From: Aeromonas veronii
GTDB lineage: Bacteria > Pseudomonadota > Gammaproteobacteria > Enterobacterales > Aeromonadaceae
DNA length: 64,000 nt
Assembly: GCF_040215105.1 (NCBI RefSeq)
Contig: NZ_CP157875.1
Coordinates: 4,386,501 to 4,450,500, forward strand
Direction of reading: 5' to 3'
Position numbers and translations under genes: made by a program. Below are positions 1 to 11,145 of this stretch, piece by piece (the stretch's first letter is position 1; each line of letters opens with the position of its first letter). The notes under the pieces were generated by a model that was given only the letters and a program-made list of their open reading frames with translations, was not told where the DNA came from and did not search any database.

Positions 1-1748
1 GTCATCGGCATCAGCTGCGCCATCTCCACCAGGGTGCTGTCGTTGAACACCACGTAGGGCGGCACCTCCTCCTCCTCGGCGATCTGCTTGCGCAGGGCCC
101 GCAGCTCCTTGAACAGCCGCTTGTCATAGTTGGCGCTGTCGAGCAGGCCGCTGCGCTTCTCCTTGCGGCTGGAGATGGGTTGCAGCCGCGGCACCGCCAG
201 CTCCAGCGCCAGCTCGCCGCGCAGCACCGGGCGGGCCGCCTCGGTCAGCTGCAGCACCAGGTTGCGGGTGATGTTCTGGGTCAGGAGCCCCTTGTGGATC
301 AGCTGACGAATAACGCTCATCCAATACTCGTGGCTCTGCTCCTTGCCGATGCCGTAGGTGGACAGCTTGTCGTGGCCGTGATCCTTGATGCGCTGGTTCA
401 GCGACCCGCGCAGCACCTCCACCACATAACCCACCCCGAAGTTCTGCCCCACCCGCCAGACGCAGGAGAGCGCCTTCTGGGCGTCCTCGGTGCCGTCATA
501 GCTCTTGGGGGGATCCAGGCAGATGTCGCAGTTGCCGCAGGGCTTGTCGTTGTACTCGCCGAAGTAGTTCAGCAGCACCTGGCGGCGGCAGGTCTGCGCC
601 TCGGCGAAGGCCGCCATCACATTCAGCTTGTACTGCTCCACCTGCAGTTGCTGGGGGTTTTCGATGTTGTCGAGCAACCGGCGCACCCGGCCGATGTCGG
701 CGGGATCGTAGAGCAGCAGCGCCTCCGCCGGGGTGCCGTCACGACCGGCGCGGCCCGTCTCCTGATAGTAGGATTCGATATTCTTGGGGATGTCGTAGTG
801 CACCACGAAGCGCACGTTCGGCTTGTCGATACCCATGCCGAACGCCACCGTCGCCACCACGATCTCGATGTCATCCTTGAGGAAGGCTTCCTGGGTCTGC
901 TGGCGCTGGGCCAGCGGCAGGCCGGCGTGATAGGGGGCCGCCTTGCAGCCGTGGCGGGAGAGCCGCTCCGCCACCTCCTCCACCCGGTTGCGGCTGGAGC
1001 AGTAGACGATGCCACAGTTGCCCTTCTGGCTCTGCACGTAGCGCAGCAGCTGCTCCGCCGCCTTGAACTTCTCCACCAGGCTGTAGCGGATGTTCGGCCG
1101 ATCGAAACTGGCTGTGTGGATAAAGGGGTCGTGCAACTCGAGGCGATGCAGCATGTCGCTGCGGGTCGCCTCGTCGGCGGTGGCGGTGAGCGCCACCACG
1201 GGCACCTGGGGGAACCACTGCTTGAGTCGCCCGAGCGCCGCGTATTCCGGCCGAAAATCGTGCCCCCACTGGGAGACGCAGTGCGCCTCGTCGATGGCGA
1301 ACAGACCGAGCGGCAGCTCTGCCAGCCGATCCATGAACTCGTGCTGCAGCAGCCGCTCCGGTGAGACATAGACCAGTTTTATTTCGCCGCGACGCATGGC
1401 GGCGAAGTTCTGGATCATCTCCTCCCGGCTCAGCGCCGAGTTGATGTAGACCGCCGCCACCCCGTTGGCGCGCAGGCTGTCCACCTGATCCTTCATCAGC
1501 GAGATGAGGGGCGAGACCACCACCCCCAGTCCGGGACGCAGCAGGGCCGGGATCTGGTAGCAGAGGGATTTGCCGCCGCCGGTGGGCTTGAGCACCAGGG
1601 CATCGCGCCCCACCACTATCTGCTCGATGATCTCGAGCTGACCCGGCCGAAACTGCTGGTAGCCGAACACCGCCTGCAACAGGGCAAGGGGCGTCTCTGG
1701 CACAGCATCGGGCTGAGAGTCTGGCTGGATGTCGGCAATGGCGGTCAT
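1..1748 (-). CDS. recQ: ATP-dependent DNA helicase RecQ (C-terminus cut by window edge)
   Basis: 3'-5' DNA helicase of the RecF recombination pathway. The 582 visible codons start at an ATG (1746-1748) preceded by AAAGGAGA. Helicase motifs appear in order: QFRPGQ near residue 32, Walker A TGGGKS near 55, motif [16 protein letters not shown] near 148, motif III ALTATAD, and motif [14 protein letters not shown]. The RecQ-Ct zinc site follows, with Cys in QTCRRQVL and CGNCDIC, then the winged helix ([12 protein letters not shown]). The start of an HRDC domain is visible ([19 protein letters not shown]), so roughly the last 30 residues lie outside the window. The divergent neighbour is yigI. Identification is secure. 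Confidence 0.97.
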   Translation of the reverse strand, partial: MTAIADIQPDSQPDAVPETPLALLQAVFGYQQFRPGQLEIIEQIVVGRDALVLKPTGGGKSLCYQIPALLRPGLGVVVSPLISLMKDQVDSLRANGVAAVYINSALSREEMIQNFAAMRRGEIKLVYVSPERLLQHEFMDRLAELPLGLFAIDEAHCVSQWGHDFRPEYAALGRLKQWFPQVPVVALTATADEATRSDMLHRLELHDPFIHTASFDRPNIRYSLVEKFKAAEQLLRYVQSQKGNCGIVYCSSRNRVEEVAERLSRHGCKAAPYHAGLPLAQRQQTQEAFLKDDIEIVVATVAFGMGIDKPNVRFVVHYDIPKNIESYYQETGRAGRDGTPAEALLLYDPADIGRVRRLLDNIENPQQLQVEQYKLNVMAAFAEAQTCRRQVLLNYFGEYNDKPCGNCDICLDPPKSYDGTEDAQKALSCVWRVGQNFGVGYVVEVLRGSLNQRIKDHGHDKLSTYGIGKEQSHEYWMSVIRQLIHKGLLTQNITRNLVLQLTEAARPVLRGELALELAVPRLQPISSRKEKRSGLLDSANYDKRLFKELRALRKQIAEEEEVPPYVVFNDSTLVEMAQLMPM

Positions 1749-1881
1749 GGGCTCTCCTTTGGGGTCGTCATTCTAAAGCAGCCGCCGTTCACAATAAACC
1801 TGCCATTGCGAGTGTTAAGGAAGTGTTGCAGACTGGCTGGAGTTTTTACTCGGTTGAACCGCCAGGGATTGGGATCGAGAC

Positions 1882-2346
1882 ATGAAAGACATGCTGAAGA
1901 AGATGGCGCTCAGTGGCATTGCCAACCTGTTTGCCGAAAGGATGCCGTTCAACAAGCTGATCGGCATGCAGGTGACCCACTACGACTTCGACAAGGTGGA
2001 GCTGCGCATCAAGATGGAGGAGAAGCTCATCGGCAACCCCTTCCATCACATCTTGCACGGCGGCGTCACCGCCAGCCTGCTGGATGTGGCGGGGGGCATG
2101 ATAGTCGCCGCCTCCTGCATCGACGAGCTGGAAGACTTCTCCCCCAGCTACCTCAAGGAGCGCTTCTCCCGCCTCGGTACCATCGATTTGCGAGTGGACT
2201 ACCTGCGCCCGGGCCGGGGCAACGAGTTCATCGCCACCGCCCACATCATCCGCGCCGGCAGCAAGGTGGCCGTTGCCCGCATGGAACTGCACAACGAAGA
2301 AGGGACTCACATCGCCTTCGGAACCGGTACTTATCTCGTCGGCTAA
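1882..2346 (+). CDS. yigI: YigI-type hotdog-fold acyl-CoA thioesterase
   Basis: 154-residue single-domain hotdog protein. The HGGVTASLLDVAGG segment (about residues 59-72) is the family signature helix, followed by the strand TIDLRVDYLRPGRG and the C-terminal GTHIAFGTGTYLVG. E. coli YigI, a medium/long-chain acyl-CoA thioesterase, sits in the same recQ neighbourhood and has the same length, supporting orthology. ATG 1882 gives the family-length protein; the ribosome site (GGGA) is weak. It diverges from recQ across 133 bp. Substrate range is inferred from the family. Confidence 0.88.
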   Translation: MKDMLKKMALSGIANLFAERMPFNKLIGMQVTHYDFDKVELRIKMEEKLIGNPFHHILHGGVTASLLDVAGGMIVAASCIDELEDFSPSYLKERFSRLGTIDLRVDYLRPGRGNEFIATAHIIRAGSKVAVARMELHNEEGTHIAFGTGTYLVG

Positions 2347-2468
2347 GGGCTTTATTGCATAAAAACTGCACTTCTAAGCCGATTTTAATCATTAGAATCC
2401 TTACCCCCTCCGCCCGCTGAGGTCCATACTGGTAGTCGGGATCATGTGCAGAGGGAGGATTGCAGACC

Positions 2469-2996
2469 ATGAGCGCGATACTGGCGACCAAACCATCCAG
2501 AGCCTTGCTGACACAGATCGAGTGCATGCTCGACGAGGTGCACACTCCCGAGTGTCGTCACTGGTTGGAACAGGAGCTGGAGGGGTATTCTCTGTGTTCA
2601 CCCCTGCCTTGGTATCGCATCATCGCCTGTCGGCAACGCGGTCACTTCTTGGATCTGAAGACGGGAAAATATTTGACCTGCCACATCGGCAGTCAAACGC
2701 TTAGCCAACGCGACCTGGCCCAAGTTCAGTTCATCTATGCCCGCCAACCCGCCGCCCACTATCTACTGCGACATGATTCCGGTATCGAACCCTGGCCAGA
2801 ACATCTGCTGGAAGCGTATCGAGAGCAGTTGATCCCCGGCCATCTCTGCCTGCAAGCCTGGCATGAGCCCGTGTCTTCGTTGCGCTCACAACTGGTGGAG
2901 GGTCTCGGCCACTTCATCAGCGAGTACCCCAAGCATGCGACTCTGCAGACTCAACGTGGCTTCAAGGCATTGTGCCATCAACACTGGCACATCTGA
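2469..2996 (+). CDS. AbiTii-like protein of unknown function
   Basis: 175-residue cytosolic protein with no signal peptide or membrane segment. Its first third resembles the AbiTii domain found beside abortive-infection and restriction systems: an N-terminal helix, then HWLEQELEGYSLCSPLPWYR, which fits the family pattern of Trp, acidic-Leu-x-Gly-Tyr and Leu-Pro-x-Tyr-Arg. The late segment SSLRSQLVEGLGHFISEYP resembles the terminal helix of such domains. The start at ATG 2469 is chosen because GGGAGG lies 10 nt upstream; the in-frame TTG at 2460 sits directly against that site. It stands alone between yigI and a terminator, with no nuclease or toxin partner. Family assignment is by motif memory only. 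Confidence 0.62.
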   Translation: MSAILATKPSRALLTQIECMLDEVHTPECRHWLEQELEGYSLCSPLPWYRIIACRQRGHFLDLKTGKYLTCHIGSQTLSQRDLAQVQFIYARQPAAHYLLRHDSGIEPWPEHLLEAYREQLIPGHLCLQAWHEPVSSLRSQLVEGLGHFISEYPKHATLQTQRGFKALCHQHWHI

Positions 2997-3094
2997 GCAA
3001 GCGCCCAAGGCGCAAGGAGGGCACCATAAAGCAGAGCCACAACGAGATTGCCACAACTTAAGCCGTGCCGGAGTCAGGATCAGACTCCACCCAT

Positions 3095-3118
3095 GGGCCA
3101 CCGAGCGGTGGCCCTTTT
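3095..3118 (+). terminator. Rho-independent terminator downstream of the AbiTii-like gene
   Basis: Perfect 8-bp stem GGGCCACC/GGTGGCCC with loop GAGC followed by TTTT. It lies about 100 nt after the stop at 2996, so the plus-strand transcript ends before the tRNA gene. Confidence 0.8.
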
Positions 3119-3191
3119 CATGGCGATCATCCATGGGATCCAAACCACCATAGCGATTCCCCACCGCGCTGACTGACAAACGACAAATGCG

Positions 3192-3218
3192 AAAAGGCCG
3201 CTCATTGAGCGGCCTTTT
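3192..3218 (-). terminator. Terminator of the tRNA-Pro gene
   Basis: 12-bp symmetrical hairpin (AAAAGGCCGCTC / GAGCGGCCTTTT, loop ATT) immediately 3' of the tRNA on the minus strand, ending in a T-run. It can act in both directions. Confidence 0.85.
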
Positions 3219-3224
3219 CTAATG

Positions 3225-3301
<77 letters not shown>

Positions 3302-3317
3302 ATGTCTGCGGGGCGAG

Positions 3318-3346
3318 AATTTACCGAAAGCCCAGACATGACACAA
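3318..3346 (-). promoter_or_regulatory. Promoter of the tRNA-Pro gene
   Basis: On the minus strand a -35 TTGTGT (3341-3346) and a -10 TAAATT (3318-3323) are separated by 17 nt. The GC-rich stretch CTCGCCCCGC follows the -10, as expected for a stringently controlled stable-RNA promoter. Read from sequence only. Confidence 0.65.
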
Positions 3347-3447
3347 GCCTTTTTTGATGTTCAGCAGAAAAAAATGGCTTTGCGCTCAACAATTCAGCGA
3401 ATTGTGCAAGGTTTGGCAAGACGATGGCTCCCTCTTCCGGAACGAGG

Positions 3448-4170
3448 TCATTTTGTCGGCAGCTGGAATTCGGTTGGCCCCAGCAACCGGCGTCGCCAAT
3501 CCGCCACCACGCCATGCTCCAGCCAGTGCGCCGCATGCTGGCGCCAGTTTGGCGAGAGAGCCGGGTTGTCCAGCATCAGTCGCAGATCATCCTCGTTGCG
3601 AGCCTGGTTGAACAGGATGTCGGCGGCCCGCTTCACCGTCAGTTCGGGATAGGGCCTGTCTGCCAGTTGCAACTCCGCATCCGGTGCCACCTCCCCTTCC
3701 TCCAGCACTCGCAACAGCCAGCCACAGCGACCACTGAGCTGCATCACCTGGGATAAATGGGCATAGCCAAAGCGCTGGTTGAGTTTGAAGCAGGGGGATC
3801 TCGGCTGGCTGATCTGCACCAGGGCATCGCCTAAGCGAAACACATCGCCGATGCAGGCCTCGGCTTCCGTCAGCCCGAGGCCGGAGAGATTCTCGCCAAA
3901 AGCCGCCGGCTGCCAGGGAGTTCGCGGAGCAGGCAGACCCAAGGCGGTTTGCCAGGTCAGCCACCAGGGATAGTGATCGGCGGGATAGTAATGCAGCGCC
4001 CGTTCCGGGCCACCGTGGTGGCGCTGATCGCTCTGCTCATCCCCAACCAGACCGAGGAAACCACACCAAACTGGGTGTGTGACGGCTTGCTTGTGGATGG
4101 CGCTGACGAGACCGGGGGCTTGTTCGGCATTCAACTCGGCACCCTGGCCGATGAAGAGGGAGATCCGCAT
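3448..4170 (-). CDS. yiiM: MOSC-domain protein, YiiM-like
   Basis: 240-residue MOSC-domain protein. E. coli YiiM uses molybdenum cofactor to detoxify N-hydroxylated bases such as 6-hydroxylaminopurine. Visible family features are the HHGGPERALHYYP segment (about residues 51-63), FGENLSGLGLTEAEACIGDVFRLG, and the QPRSPCFKLNQRFG stretch with the conserved cysteine presumed to ligate molybdenum. The long C-terminal helical part matches YiiM rather than the minimal MOSC proteins. It follows potI on the same strand after a 44-bp gap but is probably not functionally tied to polyamine transport. Confidence 0.85.
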   Translation of the reverse strand: MRISLFIGQGAELNAEQAPGLVSAIHKQAVTHPVWCGFLGLVGDEQSDQRHHGGPERALHYYPADHYPWWLTWQTALGLPAPRTPWQPAAFGENLSGLGLTEAEACIGDVFRLGDALVQISQPRSPCFKLNQRFGYAHLSQVMQLSGRCGWLLRVLEEGEVAPDAELQLADRPYPELTVKRAADILFNQARNEDDLRLMLDNPALSPNWRQHAAHWLEHGVVADWRRRLLGPTEFQLPTK

Positions 4171-4214
4171 TCTATCCTCCTGATGGATGAGAGAATGCGG
4201 ATATTATCACGACG

Positions 4215-5057
4215 TCAGGCGACTGCCTGCATCTGGGTGGTCATGGCAATTTCGGCGCGGCGGCGTTTCTCCGCCTTGGCCATCAGATACCAGCTACCGA
4301 AGGTAAACAGCGATACCGACAGCAGGATCAGGCTGGCCACGGCGTTGATCTCGGGCTTCACGCCGAGGCGTACCGCCGAGAACACTTCCATCGGCAGCGT
4401 CGTCGCCCCCGGGCCGGAGACGAAGCTCGCCAGCACCAGATCATCGAGCGACAAGGCGAACGACATCATGCCCCCCGCCGCGAGCGATGGCGCAATCATG
4501 GGGATGGTGATCAGGAAGAACACCTTCCAGGGCTTGGCCCCCAGATCCATGGCCGCCTCCTCGATGGAGAGATCCAGCTCCCGCAGCCGTGCCGACACCA
4601 CGATCGCCACATAGGCGGTACAGAAGGTCGTGTGGGCTATCCAGATGGTCACCATGCCCCGCTCCGCCGGCCAGCCTACCAGCTGGGCCATGGCCACGAA
4701 CAGCAGCAGCAGGGAGAGACCGGTGATCACCTCCGGCATGACCAGAGGCGCCGTCACCATGCCGCCGAACAGGGTCCGGCCGCGGAAGTGCGGGATCCGG
4801 GTCAGCACGAAGGCTGCGACCGTCCCCAACGCGACCGCCGCGATGGCGGTGTAGAAGGCGATCTCGAGAGAGCGCAGCACAGAGCCTATCAACTGCTTGT
4901 TGTCGAGCAGGCCGAAGTACCATTTCAACGACCAGCCACCCCAGACCGTCACCAGCTTGGAGGCGTTGAAGGAGTAGATCACCATGATGACCATGGGCAG
5001 GTAGATGAACAGCAACCCCAGCCACAACATCAGGGTGGCAAAACTGAAACGCTTCAT
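4215..5057 (-). CDS. potI: Putrescine/polyamine ABC transporter permease PotI
   Basis: 280-residue inner-membrane permease with six apparent membrane segments, beginning with LMLWLGLLFIYLPMVIMVIYSF. The EAA loop that docks on the ATPase reads EEAAMDLGAKPWKVFFLITIPM (about 171-192). It forms the translocation channel with PotH. Its ATG overlaps the last bases of potH by 4 nt, showing translational coupling. It is the last gene of the spu/pot operon. Confidence 0.93.
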   Translation of the reverse strand: MKRFSFATLMLWLGLLFIYLPMVIMVIYSFNASKLVTVWGGWSLKWYFGLLDNKQLIGSVLRSLEIAFYTAIAAVALGTVAAFVLTRIPHFRGRTLFGGMVTAPLVMPEVITGLSLLLLFVAMAQLVGWPAERGMVTIWIAHTTFCTAYVAIVVSARLRELDLSIEEAAMDLGAKPWKVFFLITIPMIAPSLAAGGMMSFALSLDDLVLASFVSGPGATTLPMEVFSAVRLGVKPEINAVASLILLSVSLFTFGSWYLMAKAEKRRRAEIAMTTQMQAVA

Positions 5058-5959
5058 ACCTTGCCCTCCAGCTCTTTGGCCTGGTTACGGTTGAACAGAA
5101 TGATCGGTACGATCAGCACCGCCAGCATCACCACCGCCAGGGCGGACGCCACCGGCCAGTCGCGGTTGTTGAAGAACTCCTGCCACAGCACCTTGCCGAT
5201 CATCAGGGTCTCGGGGCCGCCAAGCAGCTCGGGGATGACGAACTCCCCCACCACCGGGATGAACACCAGCATGCAACCAGCGATGATGCCGTTCTTGGAG
5301 AGGGGCACCGTGATCTGCCAGAACCGGGTCAGGTTGCGGGCGCCGAGATCGGAGGCTGCCTCCAGCAGGCTCTGGTCATGTTTCACCAGGTTGGCATAGA
5401 GCGGCAGCACCATGAACGGCAGGTAGGAGTATACGATGCCGATGTAGACCGCCAGGTTGGTGTTGAGGATGGTCAGCGGCTCGTTGATGAGGCCAATCCC
5501 CATCAGCAGGCTGTTGAGCAAGCCGTTGTTGCTGAGGATCCCCATCCAGGCGTAAACCCGGATAAGGATCGCCGTCCAGGTCGGCATCATGATGAGCAGC
5601 AGCAGGACGGTCTGGGTCTCCTTCTTCGCCCGGGCGATGGAGTAGGCCATGGGGTAGCCGATCAGCAGGCAGAGAACAGTGCTGACGAAGGCCATCTTGA
5701 GGGAGCCCAGATAGGCGGCAAGATAGAGCTCGTCGTCCAGCAGCAACAGATAGTTGCCCATGTGTAGCAATATGGTGAGCTGCTCATCCGCCCAGCTTAC
5801 CACGTCCGTGTAGGGCGGGATGGCCACGTCCGCTTCCGCGAAGCTGATCTTCACGACGATGATGAAGGGCAGCAGGAAGAACAGGAACAGCCAGAAGAAG
5901 GGGATGCCGATCACCAGCTGGCGCCCGCCCAGTTTCTTCAGTCTTCGCAATGACTTCAT
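5054..5959 (-). CDS. potH: Putrescine/polyamine ABC transporter permease PotH
   Basis: 301-residue inner-membrane permease. A first membrane segment (IPFFWLFLFFLLPFIIVVKISF, about 19-40) is followed by the long periplasmic loop characteristic of PotH/PotB subunits. The EAA loop is LLEAASDLGARNLTRFWQITVPL (about 198-220). It overlaps potG by 4 nt upstream and potI by 4 nt downstream, so potGHI is translated as a coupled unit. Confidence 0.93.
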   Translation of the reverse strand: MKSLRRLKKLGGRQLVIGIPFFWLFLFFLLPFIIVVKISFAEADVAIPPYTDVVSWADEQLTILLHMGNYLLLLDDELYLAAYLGSLKMAFVSTVLCLLIGYPMAYSIARAKKETQTVLLLLIMMPTWTAILIRVYAWMGILSNNGLLNSLLMGIGLINEPLTILNTNLAVYIGIVYSYLPFMVLPLYANLVKHDQSLLEAASDLGARNLTRFWQITVPLSKNGIIAGCMLVFIPVVGEFVIPELLGGPETLMIGKVLWQEFFNNRDWPVASALAVVMLAVLIVPIILFNRNQAKELEGKV

Positions 5960-7110
5960 GATTGCAGCACCACGCCGCTGTCATCTTCCCAATAGAGGAA
6001 CACCTGGTCATCCCAGGTCGGCCGCTTGCCGTGGCGTTCGGCGTTGGCGATGAAGGCCTGCACGATTTTGCCCGAGGGCAACTGGATGTGGTAAACGGAG
6101 TGTCCGCCAAGATAGGCGATGTCGTAGACCTGCCCCTTGGTCCAGTTGAAGTCCGGATGCTCTATCTCCACCGGCTTTTGCAGGCTCATCAGCAGCTTTT
6201 CTGGCCGCAGGGCATAGGTCACCTTCTTGTTCTCGGCGCGAGAACTGATGCCGTGGCCCACGTAGATGGGCTGCTCCAGATCCGCACAGGCGATGGTGGC
6301 ATGGTCCTGTTCATCTTCCACCAGCAGGCCGTCAAACAGGTTGACGTTGCCGATGAACTCGCACACCAGCCGGCTGGCCGGAGTCTCGTAGATATCCATG
6401 GGGCTGCCAATCTGCTCGATGCAACCGAGGTGCATGATGGCAATCCGCTCGGCCATGGTCATGGCCTCTTCCTGATCGTGGGTCACCATGACGCAGGTCA
6501 CGCCGACCCGTTCAATGATCTCCACCAGCTCGAGTTGCATCTGGGAGCGCAGCTTCTTGTCCAGCGCCCCCATGGGCTCGTCCAGCAGCAGCAGCTTGGG
6601 ACGCTTGGCCAGCGAACGGGCCAGCGCTACCCGCTGACGCTGGCCACCGGAGAGCTGGTGTGGCTTGCGACGGGCGTACTGGGTCATCTGCACCAGCTTG
6701 AGCATCTCCTCGACCCTGGCATCGATCTCGGCCTTGGGCAGACTGTCCTGCTTGAGGCCAAAGGCGATGTTCTGCGCCACCGTCATGTGGGGGAACAGGG
6801 CGTAGGACTGGAACATCATGTTGATCGGACGCTCGTAGGGTGGCATGTCGGTAATATCGACGCCATCCAGGAACAGCCGTCCCTCGGTGGGGCGTTCAAA
6901 CCCGGCCAGCATCCGCAGCAAGGTGGACTTGCCGGAGCCAGAGCCCCCCAACAGGGCGAAGATCTCGCCCTTGTGGATGTTGAGGGACACGTTGTCGACC
7001 GCCAGCGTTTCGTCGAACTGCTTGCTTACCCTGTCTATTTTGACCAGCACTTCTTTACGCTGCTGGCTGCCCTCGAGGGCTTTCTTGTAGGCACTGGAGG
7101 CTATCGCCAT
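5956..7110 (-). CDS. potG: Polyamine ABC transporter ATPase PotG
   Basis: 384-residue ATPase that energises PotHI. Walker A GGSGSGKST (about 55), Q-loop MMFQSYALFPHMTV, signature LSGGQRQRVALARSLAKRP, Walker B LLLLDEPMGALD and switch His in VTHDQEEAM are all present. A C-terminal regulatory TOBE-type region (about 280-384) follows. ATG 7110 is chosen because GGGAG lies 7 nt upstream; an in-frame TTG at 7116 is closer to that site and less likely. A hairpin in the 76-bp gap before it (7162-7183) may tune expression relative to potF. Confidence 0.93.
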   Translation of the reverse strand: MAIASSAYKKALEGSQQRKEVLVKIDRVSKQFDETLAVDNVSLNIHKGEIFALLGGSGSGKSTLLRMLAGFERPTEGRLFLDGVDITDMPPYERPINMMFQSYALFPHMTVAQNIAFGLKQDSLPKAEIDARVEEMLKLVQMTQYARRKPHQLSGGQRQRVALARSLAKRPKLLLLDEPMGALDKKLRSQMQLELVEIIERVGVTCVMVTHDQEEAMTMAERIAIMHLGCIEQIGSPMDIYETPASRLVCEFIGNVNLFDGLLVEDEQDHATIACADLEQPIYVGHGISSRAENKKVTYALRPEKLLMSLQKPVEIEHPDFNWTKGQVYDIAYLGGHSVYHIQLPSGKIVQAFIANAERHGKRPTWDDQVFLYWEDDSGVVLQS

Positions 7111-7161
7111 CACCAAACTCCCAAACGTGTTACCGGCCGGGGCCGATCCATCAATACAATC

Positions 7162-7183
7162 TGGCGCCCCGGGATGGGCGCCA
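7162..7183 (-). other. Intercistronic hairpin between potF and potG
   Basis: Perfect 8-bp inverted repeat TGGCGCCC/GGGCGCCA with a 6-nt loop, directly after the potF stop and without a T-run. Such hairpins often protect the upstream binding-protein mRNA; that role is inferred. Confidence 0.55.
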
Positions 7184-7186
7184 AGG

Positions 7187-8314
<1,128 letters not shown>

Positions 8315-8348
8315 TTACGCGCCGTCCAACCTGTCGGGTGGGTCACCA

Positions 8349-8378
8349 CCCTCCCGGCCGAACTGCGGACCGGGAGGG
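8349..8378 (-). other. Intercistronic hairpin between the two potF genes
   Basis: 9-bp inverted repeat CCCTCCCGG/CCGGGAGGG with a 12-nt loop in the 117-bp spacer, with no T-run. It is likely an mRNA-processing or stability element rather than a full terminator. Confidence 0.5.
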
Positions 8379-8389
8379 GTACTCGTCAC

Positions 8390-9499
<1,110 letters not shown>

Positions 9500-9541
9500 C
9501 TAAGCAAATTGTATGCGTAAGCCAATCTGCCCGGTCACAGC

Positions 9542-10903
9542 CTATTCCCGCAGCTTTGCCGCTGTCAGATCCAGACTGATCCTGGCCAGTTTGACCAATT
9601 CATCCACCTGTTCCTCGGTGATCACCAAGGGGGGCGATATGATCATGGTATCGCCGACCGCCCTCATCACCAAGCCATTGTTAAAGCAGAACTCCCGACA
9701 GGTCATCCCGGCTTGAAGCTCAGCCGGGAAACGGCGTTTCGTCTGTTTGTCCTGCACTATTTCCAACGCGGCGACCAGACCCTTGCCACGGGTTTCCCCC
9801 ACCAGCGGGTGATCGGCCAACTCGCTCCAGCGGCGCTGCAAATAGGGGCCGATGTTATCATGAACGCGCTTAACTATGCTCTCACTTTGCATAAGCTGGA
9901 TATTGGCAATGGCCACGGCACAGGCCACCGGATGACCGGAGTAGGTGAAGCCGTGATTGAACTCTCCCCCTTCTTCCACCAGTACCTTGGCGACCCTGTC
10001 TCCCACCATCACGGCACCCATCGGCAGATAGCCCGAGGTGATGCCCTTGGCCAGACACATCAGGTCCGGTTTGATGCCAAAGCCTTCGCTCGCAAACCAG
10101 TGACCGGTGCGCCCGAAGCCGCAGATCACCTCGTCCGCGATGAGCAGGATGCCGTACTTGTCGCAAATGCGCTGGATCTCGGGCCAGTAGCTGGCGGGGG
10201 GGATGATGACACCACCGGCGCCCTGGATGGGCTCACCGATGAAGGCGGCCACCTTGTCCACGCCCAGTTCGAGGATCTTCTTCTCCAGCTGGCCGGCACG
10301 CTCCAATCCGAATGCCTCGGCACTCATCCCCTCCCCCTCACCGAAGTGATAGGGCTGATCGATGTGGACTATGCCGGGGATGGGCAGGCCGCCCTGGGCA
10401 TGCATGCCCTTCATGCCGCCGAGGCTGGCACCGGCCACGGTGGAGCCGTGGTAGGCATTGTGGCGGCTGATGATCACCTGCTTGTCCGGCTGGCCCTTGC
10501 TGGCCCAGTAATGGCGCACCATGCGCAGCACGGTATCGTTGCATTCGGAACCCGAGCCGGTGAAGAAGACGTGGTTGAGATGGGCCGGGGCCACCTCGGC
10601 CAGCAGGGTCGCCAGCTCGGCTGCGGGCGGATGGCTGGTCTGGAAGAAGAGGTTGTAATAGGGCAGTTGCTGCATCTGCCGGGTGGCGGCATCCACCAGC
10701 TCCTGGCGGCCATAGCCCATGTTGACGCACCACAGGCCCGCCATCCCGTCCAGGATGCGGCGCCCGTCGGAGTCTTCCAGATAGACCCCCTCAGCCTTGG
10801 TGATGATGCGACTGCCCTTCTTGTTCAGGGCCTGAAAATCGGTAAAGGGGTGCAGATGGTGGCTGGCGTCCAGTTGTTGCCACTCACGGGTACTGTGCTG
10901 CAT
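9542..10903 (-). CDS. spuC: Class III aminotransferase, SpuC-like (putrescine/polyamine:pyruvate)
   Basis: 453-residue PLP enzyme expected to transaminate putrescine or related amines to the aldehyde. The PLP lysine lies in LAKGITSGYLPMGA, the cofactor-phosphate motif in TGSGSECNDTVLRM, and the cofactor aspartate in LLIADEVICGFGRTG. Length and the N-terminal HHLHPFTDF match SpuC and omega-transaminases. AGGAGCAAGCA lies upstream of the ATG. It sits between the binding-protein genes and spuB, as in the Pseudomonas spu operon, so uptake and first catabolic steps are likely co-expressed. Confidence 0.9.
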   Translation of the reverse strand: MQHSTREWQQLDASHHLHPFTDFQALNKKGSRIITKAEGVYLEDSDGRRILDGMAGLWCVNMGYGRQELVDAATRQMQQLPYYNLFFQTSHPPAAELATLLAEVAPAHLNHVFFTGSGSECNDTVLRMVRHYWASKGQPDKQVIISRHNAYHGSTVAGASLGGMKGMHAQGGLPIPGIVHIDQPYHFGEGEGMSAEAFGLERAGQLEKKILELGVDKVAAFIGEPIQGAGGVIIPPASYWPEIQRICDKYGILLIADEVICGFGRTGHWFASEGFGIKPDLMCLAKGITSGYLPMGAVMVGDRVAKVLVEEGGEFNHGFTYSGHPVACAVAIANIQLMQSESIVKRVHDNIGPYLQRRWSELADHPLVGETRGKGLVAALEIVQDKQTKRRFPAELQAGMTCREFCFNNGLVMRAVGDTMIISPPLVITEEQVDELVKLARISLDLTAAKLRE

Positions 10904-11109
10904 TGCTTGCTCCTCGGTTCCTTCGATTTAGCGATTTAGACGATGTTCGTTATGGATCAATGAGGTGGGCAGCAAAGCACAGGCGCTCGGCTGCGCTGAC
11001 GGCACCCCGGTTCCATCATTCTGAAGCGATATATTATTGTGCTGCTGTGACGGGGCGATGGCGCTTTCGCACACGGGTCACGGCGTCAGCCTTGACGGCT
11101 GGTGATTGA

Positions 11110-11137
11110 CAGGGGAAGCCGGCGCCGGCTTCCCCTG
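11110..11137 (-). other. 28-bp perfect palindrome between spuB and spuC
   Basis: 14+14-bp palindrome (CAGGGGAAGCCGGC and complement) just after the spuB stop, with no T-run after it. It could be a partial terminator or processing site. The 242-bp spacer otherwise holds only an AT-rich patch near 11030 that might be a secondary promoter. Confidence 0.55.
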
Positions 11138-11145
11138 AGGCGGGG

